From an uncultured Slackia sp. (GTDB taxonomy: Bacteria; Actinomycetota; Coriobacteriia; Coriobacteriales; Eggerthellaceae), in assembly GCF_944321625.1 (NCBI RefSeq), contig NZ_CALUMA010000068.1, positions 1 through 51,419 of the forward strand: a DNA stretch of 51,419 nucleotides, written 5' to 3'. Shown piece by piece: positions 9,642-17,855 of the stretch. The stretch's first letter is position 1. Each line of letters starts with the position of its first letter. Made by a program: the position numbers and the translations under genes. The notes below the pieces were generated by a model. That model saw only the letters and a program-made list of their open reading frames with translations, had not been told where the DNA came from and did no database searches.

Positions 9642-10250
9642 ATGTCGCTCGGATTTTGGATGAATAACAAAGACTGCTATGGCTGCAAGACTTGCGCCAT
9701 CGCTTGCAAAAGCGAGAAGCAGCTTGGATTGGGCGTGCAGCTTCGTCACGTGGTCGAAATCAAACAGGACGATCCTCTGGCGGTGTCGTTCATGTCTATG
9801 GCATGCAACCATTGTGAGTCTCCGGCTTGTATGGCAAACTGCCCCGTCGGTGCTTACACGAAGCTCGAGAACGGCATTGTCCAGCAGGATCATGAGCTGT
9901 GCATTGGATGCAAGACCTGCATCGAGGCGTGCCCGTATAATGCTCCGTTCTACGACGAAGAGACGAGCAAGGTGTTTAAGTGCGACATGTGCATTGATCG
10001 TCAGGAGCAGGGACTTCTGCCTGCTTGTGTGGCGGCTTGTCCGGGCATGAACATCGCCGTTGGGGAGATGGAAGAGCTTCAAAGCGCACACCAGGCGGAT
10101 ATCGTTTCCGACGAGAATTCCGGCACCAGTCCGAATTTCGTCATTACGGTTGATCCTCTCCTTACGGAAGAGCCCGATAACACTGCTGAAGAAGTGCTTG
10201 ATACGCCGATTGAGATCAATCAGGACGTTATCGACGCTGCTGGAGCCTAA
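9642..10250 (+). CDS. DmsB/NrfC-like electron-transfer subunit with four [4Fe-4S] clusters
   Basis: 202 aa with no signal peptide, so it should be exported by hitch-hiking on the Tat substrate encoded 4 nt upstream. Four Cys clusters are visible: CYGCKTCAIAC, CNHCESPACMANCP, CIGCKTCIEACP and CDMCIDRQ...CVAACP. This is the full DmsB-type set. It would pass electrons from a membrane quinol oxidase to the catalytic subunit. The acidic C-terminal 60 residues are not conserved cluster sequence. Two hairpins follow before the membrane gene. Confidence 0.95.
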   Translation: MSLGFWMNNKDCYGCKTCAIACKSEKQLGLGVQLRHVVEIKQDDPLAVSFMSMACNHCESPACMANCPVGAYTKLENGIVQQDHELCIGCKTCIEACPYNAPFYDEETSKVFKCDMCIDRQEQGLLPACVAACPGMNIAVGEMEELQSAHQADIVSDENSGTSPNFVITVDPLLTEEPDNTAEEVLDTPIEINQDVIDAAGA

Positions 10251-10286
10251 GTCTTAGCACACTCCTTTACCGGATCCCAATGTATC

Positions 10287-10320
10287 AAGGCGCGTATGCT
10301 CCCTCCGCCATGCGCGCCTT
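10287..10320. terminator. GC-rich stem-loop after the 4Fe-4S subunit
   Basis: AAGGCGCGTATG (10287-10298) pairs with CATGCGCGCCTT (10309-10320) apart from one wobble pair. No U tract follows, so it may be a pause, RNA-stability or attenuation hairpin and not a true terminator. Confidence 0.55.
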
Positions 10321-10332
10321 CCCCTCCCTCGT

Positions 10333-10366
10333 ACGGGGTTGGGTTGCTGCACATGCCCAGCCCCGT
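10333..10366 (+). terminator. Second stem-loop before the membrane subunit gene
   Basis: ACGGGGTTGGG (10333-10343) pairs with CCCAGCCCCGT (10356-10366) with one wobble, followed by TCTATTGTGTTT. It is the better intrinsic-terminator candidate of the pair. Partial termination here would lower expression of the membrane subunit relative to the catalytic subunits. Confidence 0.55.
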
Positions 10367-10437
10367 TCTATTGTGTTTGGGTCTGTTTGCGCACGAGACT
10401 TCGTGATATCGCGTGATGTTAGAAGGTGATTTGTGTC

Positions 10438-11130
10438 ATGAGGGTGCTCATTGCGCTTCTGGTGATGTTTGCAATTTCCATTATCTTCCATAACTCAATT
10501 AGGAAAATGCCTTGGGTATTTTATCTAATCGCTGTGGCGGTCAGCATCGCCTATTTAGCATCTTTCGTTGCTCCCGACTTGCGTGTGAACTACGGGTACG
10601 CAACATTTTTGAAAGTCATGCAGCGAGGGACGTTTGGTTTTGCGCTGCTTACCATTGTTATGTACATTGGGGTGCTTCCCAAGGCATCCAGGCTTAGGGA
10701 TGTGCTTGGGCCCATCCGCAGACAGCTCTCCATTGCCGGCTGCATTCTGCTTGTACCCCATATCGCGTTTTATACGAGGTCGTATCTGGCAAGCAACGTA
10801 CTGGAAACCCTGAATAACGTCGCGATTTCTCTTATGCTTGCAATTGTTCTTGTACTCGTTGGCTTAGTGCTTTTCGTGACATCGTTCCTCGCTGTTCGGC
10901 ATAGCATGAATCCTATCCTTTGGAAACGCGTCCAAAGAACTTCATACGTGTTTTTCGGCCTTATGTTTGTTCATCTTTTGTTGTTCCTCATGCCTTCGGT
11001 ACTTGCAGGCAGGGCTGAAACGCAGACTGTCGTGGCGGTTTATCTTGCGATTGGTATCGGATACATGATTCTTCGTATCGTGCGTTACGCTTGTGATCGT
11101 AAAGAGAGTCGGGAGAACGCCGCCGCGTAA
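10438..11130 (+). CDS. Ferric-reductase-like/cytochrome b-type integral membrane protein
   Basis: 230 aa with about six hydrophobic segments. In-membrane histidines in VPHIAFY (108) and FVHLLLF (179) could ligate a b haem, as in ferric-reductase-like/MsrQ-type domains. A poorly spaced AGAAGG lies upstream of the ATG at 10438; a GTG at 10426 would add four residues but has no ribosome site. Its position downstream of the catalytic and 4Fe-4S subunits suggests it is the quinol-oxidising membrane anchor, a role normally filled by DmsC or NrfD, neither of which is present. The functional link is inferred. Confidence 0.8.
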   Translation: MRVLIALLVMFAISIIFHNSIRKMPWVFYLIAVAVSIAYLASFVAPDLRVNYGYATFLKVMQRGTFGFALLTIVMYIGVLPKASRLRDVLGPIRRQLSIAGCILLVPHIAFYTRSYLASNVLETLNNVAISLMLAIVLVLVGLVLFVTSFLAVRHSMNPILWKRVQRTSYVFFGLMFVHLLLFLMPSVLAGRAETQTVVAVYLAIGIGYMILRIVRYACDRKESRENAAA

Positions 11131-11455
11131 ACCGATTATCAGCGCTTCTTTCACGCCATTGCTTTTAGGTTTTCGGATGGCTCCTAAACCACATGAGAGG
11201 CTGCGGGGCATGAAGCTGGCAAAATAATAAGCAGCGTACTTTGCAGCAGATGGGGTTGTCGATACGCTAATGGGGCTGGTCCTGTTTGATGGGGCTTGCC
11301 GTGTCTGGCCAGCCCTTTGCGTGTGTCTTAAACGCGCAACAAAATAAGTCGTTGTGACGCGATGTCGTCGATTAAGTCATCTGCTTTCCAGTCAACTTTC
11401 CTGAGGGTGTTCTGGTTTTAGTGCTTTTGAGCTGAATTAACTCTTTTGCCGACGC

Positions 11456-11516
11456 CATTCACTCGTTCGCGTGAATTAAGGGGCGGAAGTGCTTCATTCA
11501 CGCGTTCGAGTGAATG
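11456..11516. repeat. Pair of near-palindromes in opposite orientation
   Basis: CATTCACTCGTTCGCGTGAA (from 11456) and CATTCACGCGTTCGAGTGAA (11495-11514) are each near-palindromic and are near reverse complements of one another, 39 bp apart. The arrangement looks like a doubled operator or a small hairpin repeat. There is no gene within 250 bp. Confidence 0.7.
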
Positions 11517-11780
11517 AATCGTCCGTATTCGGGGCAGATTGCTGTTGCCATGCATGGCGGAGGATGATTGAGGGCGGTGGGCGACAGAGGACTGGGCATG
11601 CTAGGAAGCGAACGATTGGGGATGGTGGGCGGCCCATGGTGATGGCAAATCATAATCGCAGTGGATTAGTGCGTCGAGTGAATTGGGGTGTTGGACAGTT
11701 TGATGGCGGGGCGGTCTGCAATGATAGACGGGCAACCCATTGCCCATCCCACTCCCGACCATCCCTCCTATGGAAAAGTT

Positions 11781-11805
11781 ATATGTTGCTAACTTAGTAA
11801 CATAT
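11781..11805. promoter_or_regulatory. 25-bp palindromic operator overlapping the promoter of the Lys-rich protein gene
   Basis: ATATGTTGCTAACTTAGTAA plus CATAT forms an odd-length palindrome with 11 of 12 arm positions paired. A -10-like TATGAT lies at 11812-11817. The dyad centre is about 53 bp upstream of the start codon, where a repressor would block RNA polymerase. The AT-rich odd dyad resembles metal-regulator boxes (DtxR/MntR class); which regulator binds is unknown. Confidence 0.65.
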
Positions 11806-11845
11806 ATACGGTATGATGCATCCAAAACGAGGAAAGGGAAGCATC

Positions 11846-12181
11846 ATGGCGAAAGAGAAGAAGGCGAAAAAGGACACTCTAAAGAAAAAGGCTGCTCTAA
11901 AGAAAAACACCGTGTCGAAGAAAGAGGGGGCCACGAGGAAAGCTGCGAAGAAGGCTGAGAATAAAGACATGAAGAAGGTTGATGGTAGAGCTTCCGCAAA
12001 GTCGAAGACCGAGTGCAAAGTAGCCAGAAAGCAAAAGAAAGCCGCGACCGCTATCGCAATCAATCTCGCTGATTTCACGTGCCCGTGCTGCAGCAAGCGC
12101 TGCCCGCTCTCCAAGCCAAAGTGTGGCAAGGGCAAGGCGATTGCCAAAAAGAAGCTGGAGAAGGTGTCGAAGGCGGCATAG
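11846..12181 (+). CDS. Small Lys-rich protein with a C-terminal Cys motif
   Basis: 111 aa. The first 70 residues are almost entirely Lys, Ala, Glu and Thr, as in a disordered or nucleic-acid-binding tail. The C-terminal part has a compact motif CPCCSKRCPLSKPKCGKG with five Cys, like small Cys motifs seen near iron-uptake and MarR-type genes in anaerobes (general recollection, family not named with confidence). The start at 11846 is chosen for the GGAAAGGGAA upstream; an ATG at 11813 lies within the promoter. Metal or Fe-S binding is plausible from the Cys spacing and the metal-box-like operator. Function unknown. Confidence 0.75.
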   Translation: MAKEKKAKKDTLKKKAALKKNTVSKKEGATRKAAKKAENKDMKKVDGRASAKSKTECKVARKQKKAATAIAINLADFTCPCCSKRCPLSKPKCGKGKAIAKKKLEKVSKAA

Positions 12182-12685
12182 GGGCAAAGCGTTCGACCGG
12201 GGCGCTTGCGCGAATCGACGGCGGTGGATTGGTGGTGGATAGCTGACGCCGTCGAATATCGGCGGCGATTCGCGCATGCGAAACGCGGCGCATCGGTTGG
12301 TGGCGCAAATCGTCCCGCACGTTCCGACTCTCGCCGCAAAGCCTGAAGTTAGCTGCCGCGCCAGCATACGAAACGCCAGCGTCCCGACCGCGGCATGGCA
12401 GTAACCGATATGCATAAGTTCGAAAAACTGGGTACCGGATGCAAGGTGGGCGAGAGGTAATCGAGCAGTGCCTGCGCGGTAATTGGACGGCAGGCTTGTC
12501 TGCGGGCGTGACCGTAGCCGCAGGCCGGGAAGTTAACCTATGCCTCAGCATGCGCGTTCCTGCGGCGCGGTATAATTCGCATGAAGGCGTGGCGGACACG
12601 ATTCGGCTTGCGAATGCTGCAATCCGATGCCTGCGCGCGTGGTTCCCGCTGCGGCGGGGTGTCTCTGAGAGAGAGGTCGATTCCC
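12182..12685. other. Gene-free stretch with a nested inverted repeat and a -10 box
   Basis: GCGCGAATCG (12208-12217) pairs perfectly with CGATTCGCGC (12266-12275), and ACGGCG (12218-12223) with CGCCGT (12247-12252), giving a possible folded RNA just after the Lys-rich gene. A perfect TATAAT at 12571-12576 is a likely -10 for the hydrolase gene, but no good -35 is visible. Nothing else recognised. Confidence 0.5.
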
Positions 12686-13546
12686 ATGGCTGAAGAGTAC
12701 ACGTTCAAGACCTTCGACGGCGTTGAGCTGTACGGCAAGACCGACGCGGTGAACATGCCGCGCGCCGCGGTGGTGATCGTGCACGGCCTGTGCGAGCATC
12801 AGGGCCGCTACGATTATCTGACTGCCCGCCTGAACGCACAGGGCTATTCGGTCTATCGCTTCGACCATCGCGGACACGGTCGCAGCGGCGGCCAGAAGGT
12901 GTACTACAGCACCTTCGACGAGATCGCGAAGGACACCGACGTCGTGGTCGACCGCGCGCTCGACGAGAACCCCGACATCCCCGTGTTCATCATCGGTCAC
13001 AGCATGGGCGGCTACTGCGCCTCGCTGTACGGCCACATGTTCCCGGGCAAGGTTGACGGCTACGTCCTGTCCGGCGCATGGACGCGCGACAACAAGGGCC
13101 TGGGCACGGGCGCTGCCGCGGCCGAGGGCGACGATCTTGACTACACCCCCAACGAGCTGGGCGACGGCGTATGTTCCGACCCCGCAGTCGTGCAGGCCTA
13201 CGTGGACGATCCGTATGTTGAGAAGGAAATCTCGCTGGGCCTGTTCCGCAACCTTTCCAAGGGCCATGCGTGGATGAAGGAAAACGCGCAGCGCTTCACC
13301 GACCCCGTGCTTATCCTGCACGGCGGCGACGACGGCCTGGTGGACCCCAAGGACAGCCTGCAGTTCTTCGACGAGATCGGCTCCTACGACAAGAGCCTGC
13401 GCATCTATGCCGGCCTGTACCACGAGATTTTCAACGAGTACGACAAGGACGCCGTGATCGAGGACGCGCTCGATTGGCTGGGCGTCCATGCCGACATGGA
13501 ATACGAGTACATCGACGAGGAGGACGAGGAGATTATCGAGGACTAA
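12686..13546 (+). CDS. Alpha/beta hydrolase, monoacylglycerol lipase/lysophospholipase-like
   Basis: 286 aa. The order is typical of serine aquaporin-like lysophospholipase (Hydrolase_4) proteins: oxyanion segment VIVHGLCEHQGRY, DHRGHGRSGG, nucleophile elbow GHSMGG, acid in LHGGDDGLVDP and catalytic His in YAGLYHEIFNE. There is no signal peptide, so it acts in the cytoplasm, probably on monoacylglycerols, lysophospholipids or other small esters. The start at 12686 follows GAGAGAGAGG. The last 15 residues are almost all acidic. It is the only gene of its transcription unit that can be assigned. Confidence 0.92.
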   Translation: MAEEYTFKTFDGVELYGKTDAVNMPRAAVVIVHGLCEHQGRYDYLTARLNAQGYSVYRFDHRGHGRSGGQKVYYSTFDEIAKDTDVVVDRALDENPDIPVFIIGHSMGGYCASLYGHMFPGKVDGYVLSGAWTRDNKGLGTGAAAAEGDDLDYTPNELGDGVCSDPAVVQAYVDDPYVEKEISLGLFRNLSKGHAWMKENAQRFTDPVLILHGGDDGLVDPKDSLQFFDEIGSYDKSLRIYAGLYHEIFNEYDKDAVIEDALDWLGVHADMEYEYIDEEDEEIIED

Positions 13547-13597
13547 AGGCCATGGCCGTCTGCCGGCGATGGCGATTGGTGTGGATGTGCTTGATAT

Positions 13598-14554
13598 ATG
13601 ACCCAAGCGTCAACAGACCAAAGACGAACCGGATGGCGGCGCGCGCTGATTATTGCGGGCGCCGTCCTTTTACCGTGCTGTCTCGTATGCCTTTTCGGTA
13701 GCGAATGGGGGCCTTCCGTAGGGTTTGCAGGGCTTGTAAACAGGCTTGTTTTTGCGGCGGGGTTCGCTCTTCTCGGGGTTTCGATGGGTCTCTTTCTTAC
13801 CGTGTTTGTCGCTGAGACAATTGCGCCTACGGGTCGCCGCATCTTTTGGGGGTCGCATGCCGGTGCGAAGGGGTCTGCCGCAAAAGCGTCCGCCCTTTCT
13901 GAGATGGGGCGTCGCGCATCGCCCGCGATTGCGGCGAAGAGGCCCGATGCCCGCCTCGCATCGGGCACCGATAACGCAATCCAGGGAACGGACAAGGCGG
14001 TGCTAGGGCGCGAGGTCGTAATGCTGCTGCTCAACCTGCTCATCTACGGCGGCGGGTCGATTCTGGCATTGGGCGCGTTTTCCTCCCTCGACAGGGCTAA
14101 CTCGTTTGCGCATGTGGCGCTCGTTGCGGTGGTGTGTGCGGCGTGCGTTGCCGCCATCATTTTATGGAGGCGCCATCGTGTGCGAAGCGGCGCCCGTTTC
14201 ACCATGCTTTCAAACGTGGGTGTGCTTTTGCTCTTTGCCGCGCTTACGCTTGTGGGTCTTATTCCGGGGCTCATTATTGGCTCGCAGGTGGCATCTGATC
14301 TGGTCACGGGGCCACGCACCGTCGCGTGCGTGCTGCAAGAGTTCGACGAGTACCATCCCACGGGCAGGCTTGCAGGCTTTCGCCAGGACACGATTTCGCT
14401 TTCCTTTGCTGCGCAGGATGGCAACGAGGTGCATGTGACCGTAGCTGAGGCCGATCGGTATGCGGTGGCCGGCGTGACCAAAATAGGGAGCGAAGCGCTT
14501 CTTACCTACTATCCGCGGTCGGGAGTGCTTGATTCCGCGGAACTGGCGGGATAG
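13598..14554 (+). CDS. Uncharacterised polytopic membrane protein
   Basis: 318 aa, not recognised. Hydrophobic segments lie at about 15-34, 42-70, 138-160, 168-188 and 203-228, with a Lys/Arg/Ala-rich cytoplasmic loop (about 75-130). A C-terminal soluble domain of about 80 residues (VACVLQEFDEYHPTGRLAGF and ISLSFAAQDGNEVHVTVAEA) reads like a beta-rich domain. No strong ribosome site precedes the ATG, so the start is uncertain. It lies 51 bp after the hydrolase gene in the same direction, so cotranscription is possible. Confidence 0.75.
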   Translation: MTQASTDQRRTGWRRALIIAGAVLLPCCLVCLFGSEWGPSVGFAGLVNRLVFAAGFALLGVSMGLFLTVFVAETIAPTGRRIFWGSHAGAKGSAAKASALSEMGRRASPAIAAKRPDARLASGTDNAIQGTDKAVLGREVVMLLLNLLIYGGGSILALGAFSSLDRANSFAHVALVAVVCAACVAAIILWRRHRVRSGARFTMLSNVGVLLLFAALTLVGLIPGLIIGSQVASDLVTGPRTVACVLQEFDEYHPTGRLAGFRQDTISLSFAAQDGNEVHVTVAEADRYAVAGVTKIGSEALLTYYPRSGVLDSAELAG

Positions 14555-14562
14555 CAGTTGCA

Positions 14563-14701
14563 ACAAAAGGCGATTTGCTGCAGTTTTCACCCATCATGCC
14601 AAGTAGCCCATAATTGACGCCTCTGTGACCTGGGGAAACCATGAGTCCAACGGCGATATACTTTGGACTGTCCTCGAAAACTGCAGCAAATCGCCCTTTG
14701 T
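14563..14701. repeat. MITE-like element with 26-bp terminal inverted repeats
   Basis: ACAAAAGGCGATTTGCTGCA... (14563-14588) matches the reverse complement of 14676-14701 at 25 of 26 positions. The 87-bp interior has no open frame and contains a smaller dyad, AGTCCA and TGGACT (about 14644-14668). It starts 9 bp after the stop of the membrane protein gene. It looks like a non-autonomous mobile element or an intergenic hairpin repeat; no transposase is in the window. Confidence 0.8.
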
Positions 14702-14973
14702 TTGCGGCGGTACTGTGTCGGATGGATAAAATAGGGCGGTGGCGCGCAATGGCGACGGTGTTCGGGCCTGTTCAAAGATGCGAGCTGCGTCCGGATTCCG
14801 GATGAGCAAGCTCGGTTGAGCACGGTTTGCAGATGCGCCATACGCATGCGAGCTGCGCCTGGACGGGCAAGCCCCGATCGGGCTGCCCATCCAGGCGCAA
14901 ACAGTTACGATGTGGCGTCATCCGCTGCGAGGGCCCGGTGGTCTGGTCGTGCGGGCGTAAGCAACCGGGTCTG

Positions 14974-15206
14974 ATGCGCTCTAAGCGCTTGGGTTGCTCG
15001 GAGTGCTCGACGTGCGCGGAATGCTCGGACCGCGCGAAGCGCTCGAATCGCTCGGAATGCGCGAAGTATCCGCAACGTTCGAAGCACTCGGAATGCCCAG
15101 AATGCTCGGAGCGCTCGAATCATGCGGAATGCTCGGAGCACTCGGATCACGCGAAATGCTCGGACCGCGCGAAGAGCTTGAAGCGCTTGAAGCGCTGAAA
15201 TGCTCG
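14974..15206. repeat. 9-bp minisatellite, about 25 units
   Basis: The region is an unbroken series of 9-bp units alternating around ATGCTCGGA and GCGCTCGAA. It keeps the 9-bp phase over about 230 bp with base changes but few indels. Because the unit is a multiple of three, open frames appear on both strands (Ser-Glu-Cys-type tripeptides on +, Leu-Arg-Ala on -), which look like by-products. It ends just downstream of the symporter stop codon. Confidence 0.85.
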
Positions 15207-15223
15207 ATGCGGGACGCACTGAC

Positions 15224-16795
15224 CTACTGCTCGGATATCGAAGCCCCTGCCTCTGCCTCGCGCGCTTCAGCCTCAAGCTCGCGGTCGATGGCGCCTTTGC
15301 GGCTGGGGTGCGCAATCTCAAGCTCGAACGGCGCAGGCTTGGTGACCAGGCTCACCAGCGGCACGATGACCAACGAAAGCAGCATCGCGATGGCTCCGCA
15401 GTTGATGGGGCTGGCGATGAGCGGCGTGCCCACAAATCCCAGAATCATGTTGCCGGTGGTGAGTCCCACACCCACGATGAAGCTTGCCCACACGGCGGCG
15501 CGGCTGATGCGCTTGCTGTAAAGCCCCCAGAGGAACGGCCCCAGAAACGCGCCGGCCAGCGCGCCCCAGCTGATGGACATGAGCTGGGCGATGAACGTGA
15601 TGGAGCTGTTGTACTGCACGATGGCGATTGCTGCGGAAATGACCACGAATACCACCAGCAGCCCGCGCATGCACAGAAGCTGGCCGCGCTCGCCGAAATC
15701 CTTCACCAGGTTGCCCTTGATCAGATCGAGCGTGAGCGTGGAGGACGAGGTGAGCACGAGCGAACTCAGCGTGCTCATGGAGGCCGAAAGCACCAGGACG
15801 ATCACGAGTCCAACCAGGATGTCGGGCAGACCGGACAGCATTGTGGGAATGATGGAGTCGTAGACCGGCGTGCCGTCGGCGGCGAAGGCGATCTGGTCGC
15901 CGTAGAGGCGTCCGAACCCGCCGAGGAAGTAGCTTCCGCCGGCCACCACCATGGCGAACAGCGTGGAGATGATGGCTCCCTGCTTGATGGCGGGACCGCT
16001 TTTGATGGCGTAGAACTTCTGGATCATCTGCGGCAGACCCCAGGTGCCCAGGCTGGTGAGCACGATGACGCCTAGGAGATTGAGCAAGTCGGGGCCAAAC
16101 ATGCTCACGAACGCGCCTTGCAGCTCGGTGCCTTCCGCCGGTACCTGCGAAAGCTCGATGACTGCCTCGCTGAACCCGCCGTTGCCGGCGAGCACGGCAG
16201 CCACCACGGCCACGATGCCAAATAGCATCACGATACCCTGTACGAAATCATTCACTACGGTGGCCATGTAGCCGCCGATGACAACGTAGATGCAGGTCAC
16301 AAGCGCCATGCCGATGACGCATGCCTCGTAGGGCAAGCCGAATGCCATGCCGAACAGGCGCGAGAGGCCGTTGTAGACGCTGGCGGTGTAGGGGATGAGG
16401 AACACGAAGATGATGGCCGCTGCCGCGATGCGCAGGGCTTGGCTCGAGTAGCGCTTGCCGAAGAATTCCGGCATGGTGGAGGCGCGCAGGCGTTGCGTCA
16501 TCTCACGCGTGCGCGGGCCGAGCACCCACCAGGCAAGCAGGCTTCCCAAAATGGCGTTTCCAATGCCCACCCAGGTGGCAGCTAGGCCGTATTTCCACCC
16601 GAATTGGCCGGCGTAGCCCACGAAGATGACGGCGCTGAAGTACGAGGTGCCGAACGCGAACGCCGAGAGCCAGGGGCCCACGTTGCGTCCTCCCAGGACG
16701 AAGCCATCGACGCTGGCGGCGTGGCGGCGGCAAATGAATCCGATTCCTACGGCCACGGCGGCAAACGCTGCGACCATGATGATTTTGACGAGCAT
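15224..16795 (-). CDS. Sodium:solute symporter family protein (PutP-like)
   Basis: 523 aa with about 13 hydrophobic segments. The start MLVKIIMVAAFAAVAVGIGF at 16795 opens the first membrane helix; the long upstream extension of the frame is Pro/Arg-rich and non-protein-like. Family signatures include VDGFVLGGRNVGPWLSAFAF, TYFSA-like GTSYFSAVIFVGYAGQFG, and SASMSTLSSLVLTSSSTLTLDL, which supplies the Na+-site serines. The C-terminus is a short acidic, Ala-rich tail. The substrate (amino acid, pantothenate, carboxylate or similar) cannot be told. A minisatellite follows directly downstream. Confidence 0.9.
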   Translation of the reverse strand: MLVKIIMVAAFAAVAVGIGFICRRHAASVDGFVLGGRNVGPWLSAFAFGTSYFSAVIFVGYAGQFGWKYGLAATWVGIGNAILGSLLAWWVLGPRTREMTQRLRASTMPEFFGKRYSSQALRIAAAAIIFVFLIPYTASVYNGLSRLFGMAFGLPYEACVIGMALVTCIYVVIGGYMATVVNDFVQGIVMLFGIVAVVAAVLAGNGGFSEAVIELSQVPAEGTELQGAFVSMFGPDLLNLLGVIVLTSLGTWGLPQMIQKFYAIKSGPAIKQGAIISTLFAMVVAGGSYFLGGFGRLYGDQIAFAADGTPVYDSIIPTMLSGLPDILVGLVIVLVLSASMSTLSSLVLTSSSTLTLDLIKGNLVKDFGERGQLLCMRGLLVVFVVISAAIAIVQYNSSITFIAQLMSISWGALAGAFLGPFLWGLYSKRISRAAVWASFIVGVGLTTGNMILGFVGTPLIASPINCGAIAMLLSLVIVPLVSLVTKPAPFELEIAHPSRKGAIDRELEAEAREAEAGASISEQ

Positions 16796-17855
16796 GGTGG
16801 TTCCTATCGAGCAGGGGTGCAAGTGCTTGGTGCGCGCTGCCTGGGTGCCGTGGGCGAATCGGCATGGAAGCCCCGTCATTTGGTCGCTGATCTGGTCGAG
16901 TCGGGCGAATTGCTGCGTAAAATGACGGGATAGCTTGTGCCGTGGCGTTGTGCGAGCAGGTCGTGCGCGGGTGTCCGGTCGGGAGGTGCGGGCTGCTGCG
17001 GCGCCGGGACATTTGAGGGGTTCCCGTTGGCGCGCAGCCGGGCAGGGGTGCTGACGGGACGTTTCTTTTGCTGCGGTCGCAAGGCTGGGGCTTTGCGCTG
17101 GATGCGGCATGCGATGCTTGAAGCACGATGCCAAAAGCGAAGCGTTAGGGGCGAAGCGCAGGAAAGCGATCTTTCATCGCGATGCTCAGCACAAGAAACG
17201 CCGCTCAAGCGGCGAAGGCGCACACGAACCGGGCGAGGTCATCGCAAATGCGACGCCGACACGGACTGCCCGACCGCGTGCTAAAGATATCGATAGGAAT
17301 AGATTGCGTAAAAGGCGGCACTGCCCATGGCGCCTTGGACGGCGCATGCGCGAACGTGCGCAAGCGAGCCGGTTTCGGCGAGCCTCGAAGATATGTTGGA
17401 GGCGATGGTCACGCAGTGCCTTTCATGGTGCCGCAGGGCGCGCGGCGTTGGTTGCAGAATCCGACGTTTTGGCGGTTTGCTCGAAAACGTTGGACGAAGG
17501 ATAACGTAGCGTCTTCGCTGCGTCAACACTCTACTGCGTTAAAGCGCTACATTTTACAAAGGGGCAACGATGGGAGTGTGCTCCCTATCGAGACCGAGAA
17601 CGGCTGCGGGCGCGGTTGCGTTCTGGCCGTGGTGAGCCTGATGGATTGTGACAAGAATCCGGTAAGGTTTTGGTCAGAAATCGAGGGAATGGCGCGATGA
17701 ATCAACATATACCTTGCAAGGGCTATGGGAATAATTCGTCGCATGCGATAAGAGGGTCCGGGATGGAACCGGGCAGGTTTGGGGCGGTGCTGGGAAAGGG
17801 TTCTGCAAGGTTTGTATGCCATGCTTGAAACGGAAGCTCGACGTGGGAGGCCGGC
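16796..17855. other. 1-kb region without a convincing gene
   Basis: Several open frames exist on both strands, but none has protein-like composition, a domain or a good ribosome site. Visible structure is limited to a CGCCGCTcaAGCGGCG hairpin near 17204-17219. The stretch separates the leftward symporter from the rightward toxin-antitoxin genes and may be decayed coding sequence. Confidence 0.55.

Larger units (their letters stand above)
11131..11845. other. Gene-free stretch with palindromes and an operator
   Basis: No convincing coding sequence. A possible hairpin (GGGCTGG at 11273-11279 with CCAGCCC at 11309-11315, then TTT) may end the oxidoreductase operon. Two palindromic elements lie at 11456-11516 and a promoter-proximal palindrome at 11781-11805, described separately. 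Confidence 0.6.

Noticed and set aside
7376..9670. 764-codon open frame on the minus strand opposite the molybdopterin gene
   Set aside because: Antisense to a clear domain-bearing gene; composition is His/Arg/Leu-rich without domains, an artefact of codon use.
14827..15198. Cys/Ser/Glu-rich open frame over the 9-bp repeat
   Set aside because: The frame follows from a repeat unit divisible by three; no ribosome site; equal frames exist on the other strand.
17182..17700. 172-codon open frame in the 1-kb gap
   Set aside because: No domain, Arg/Lys-rich and no ribosome site.
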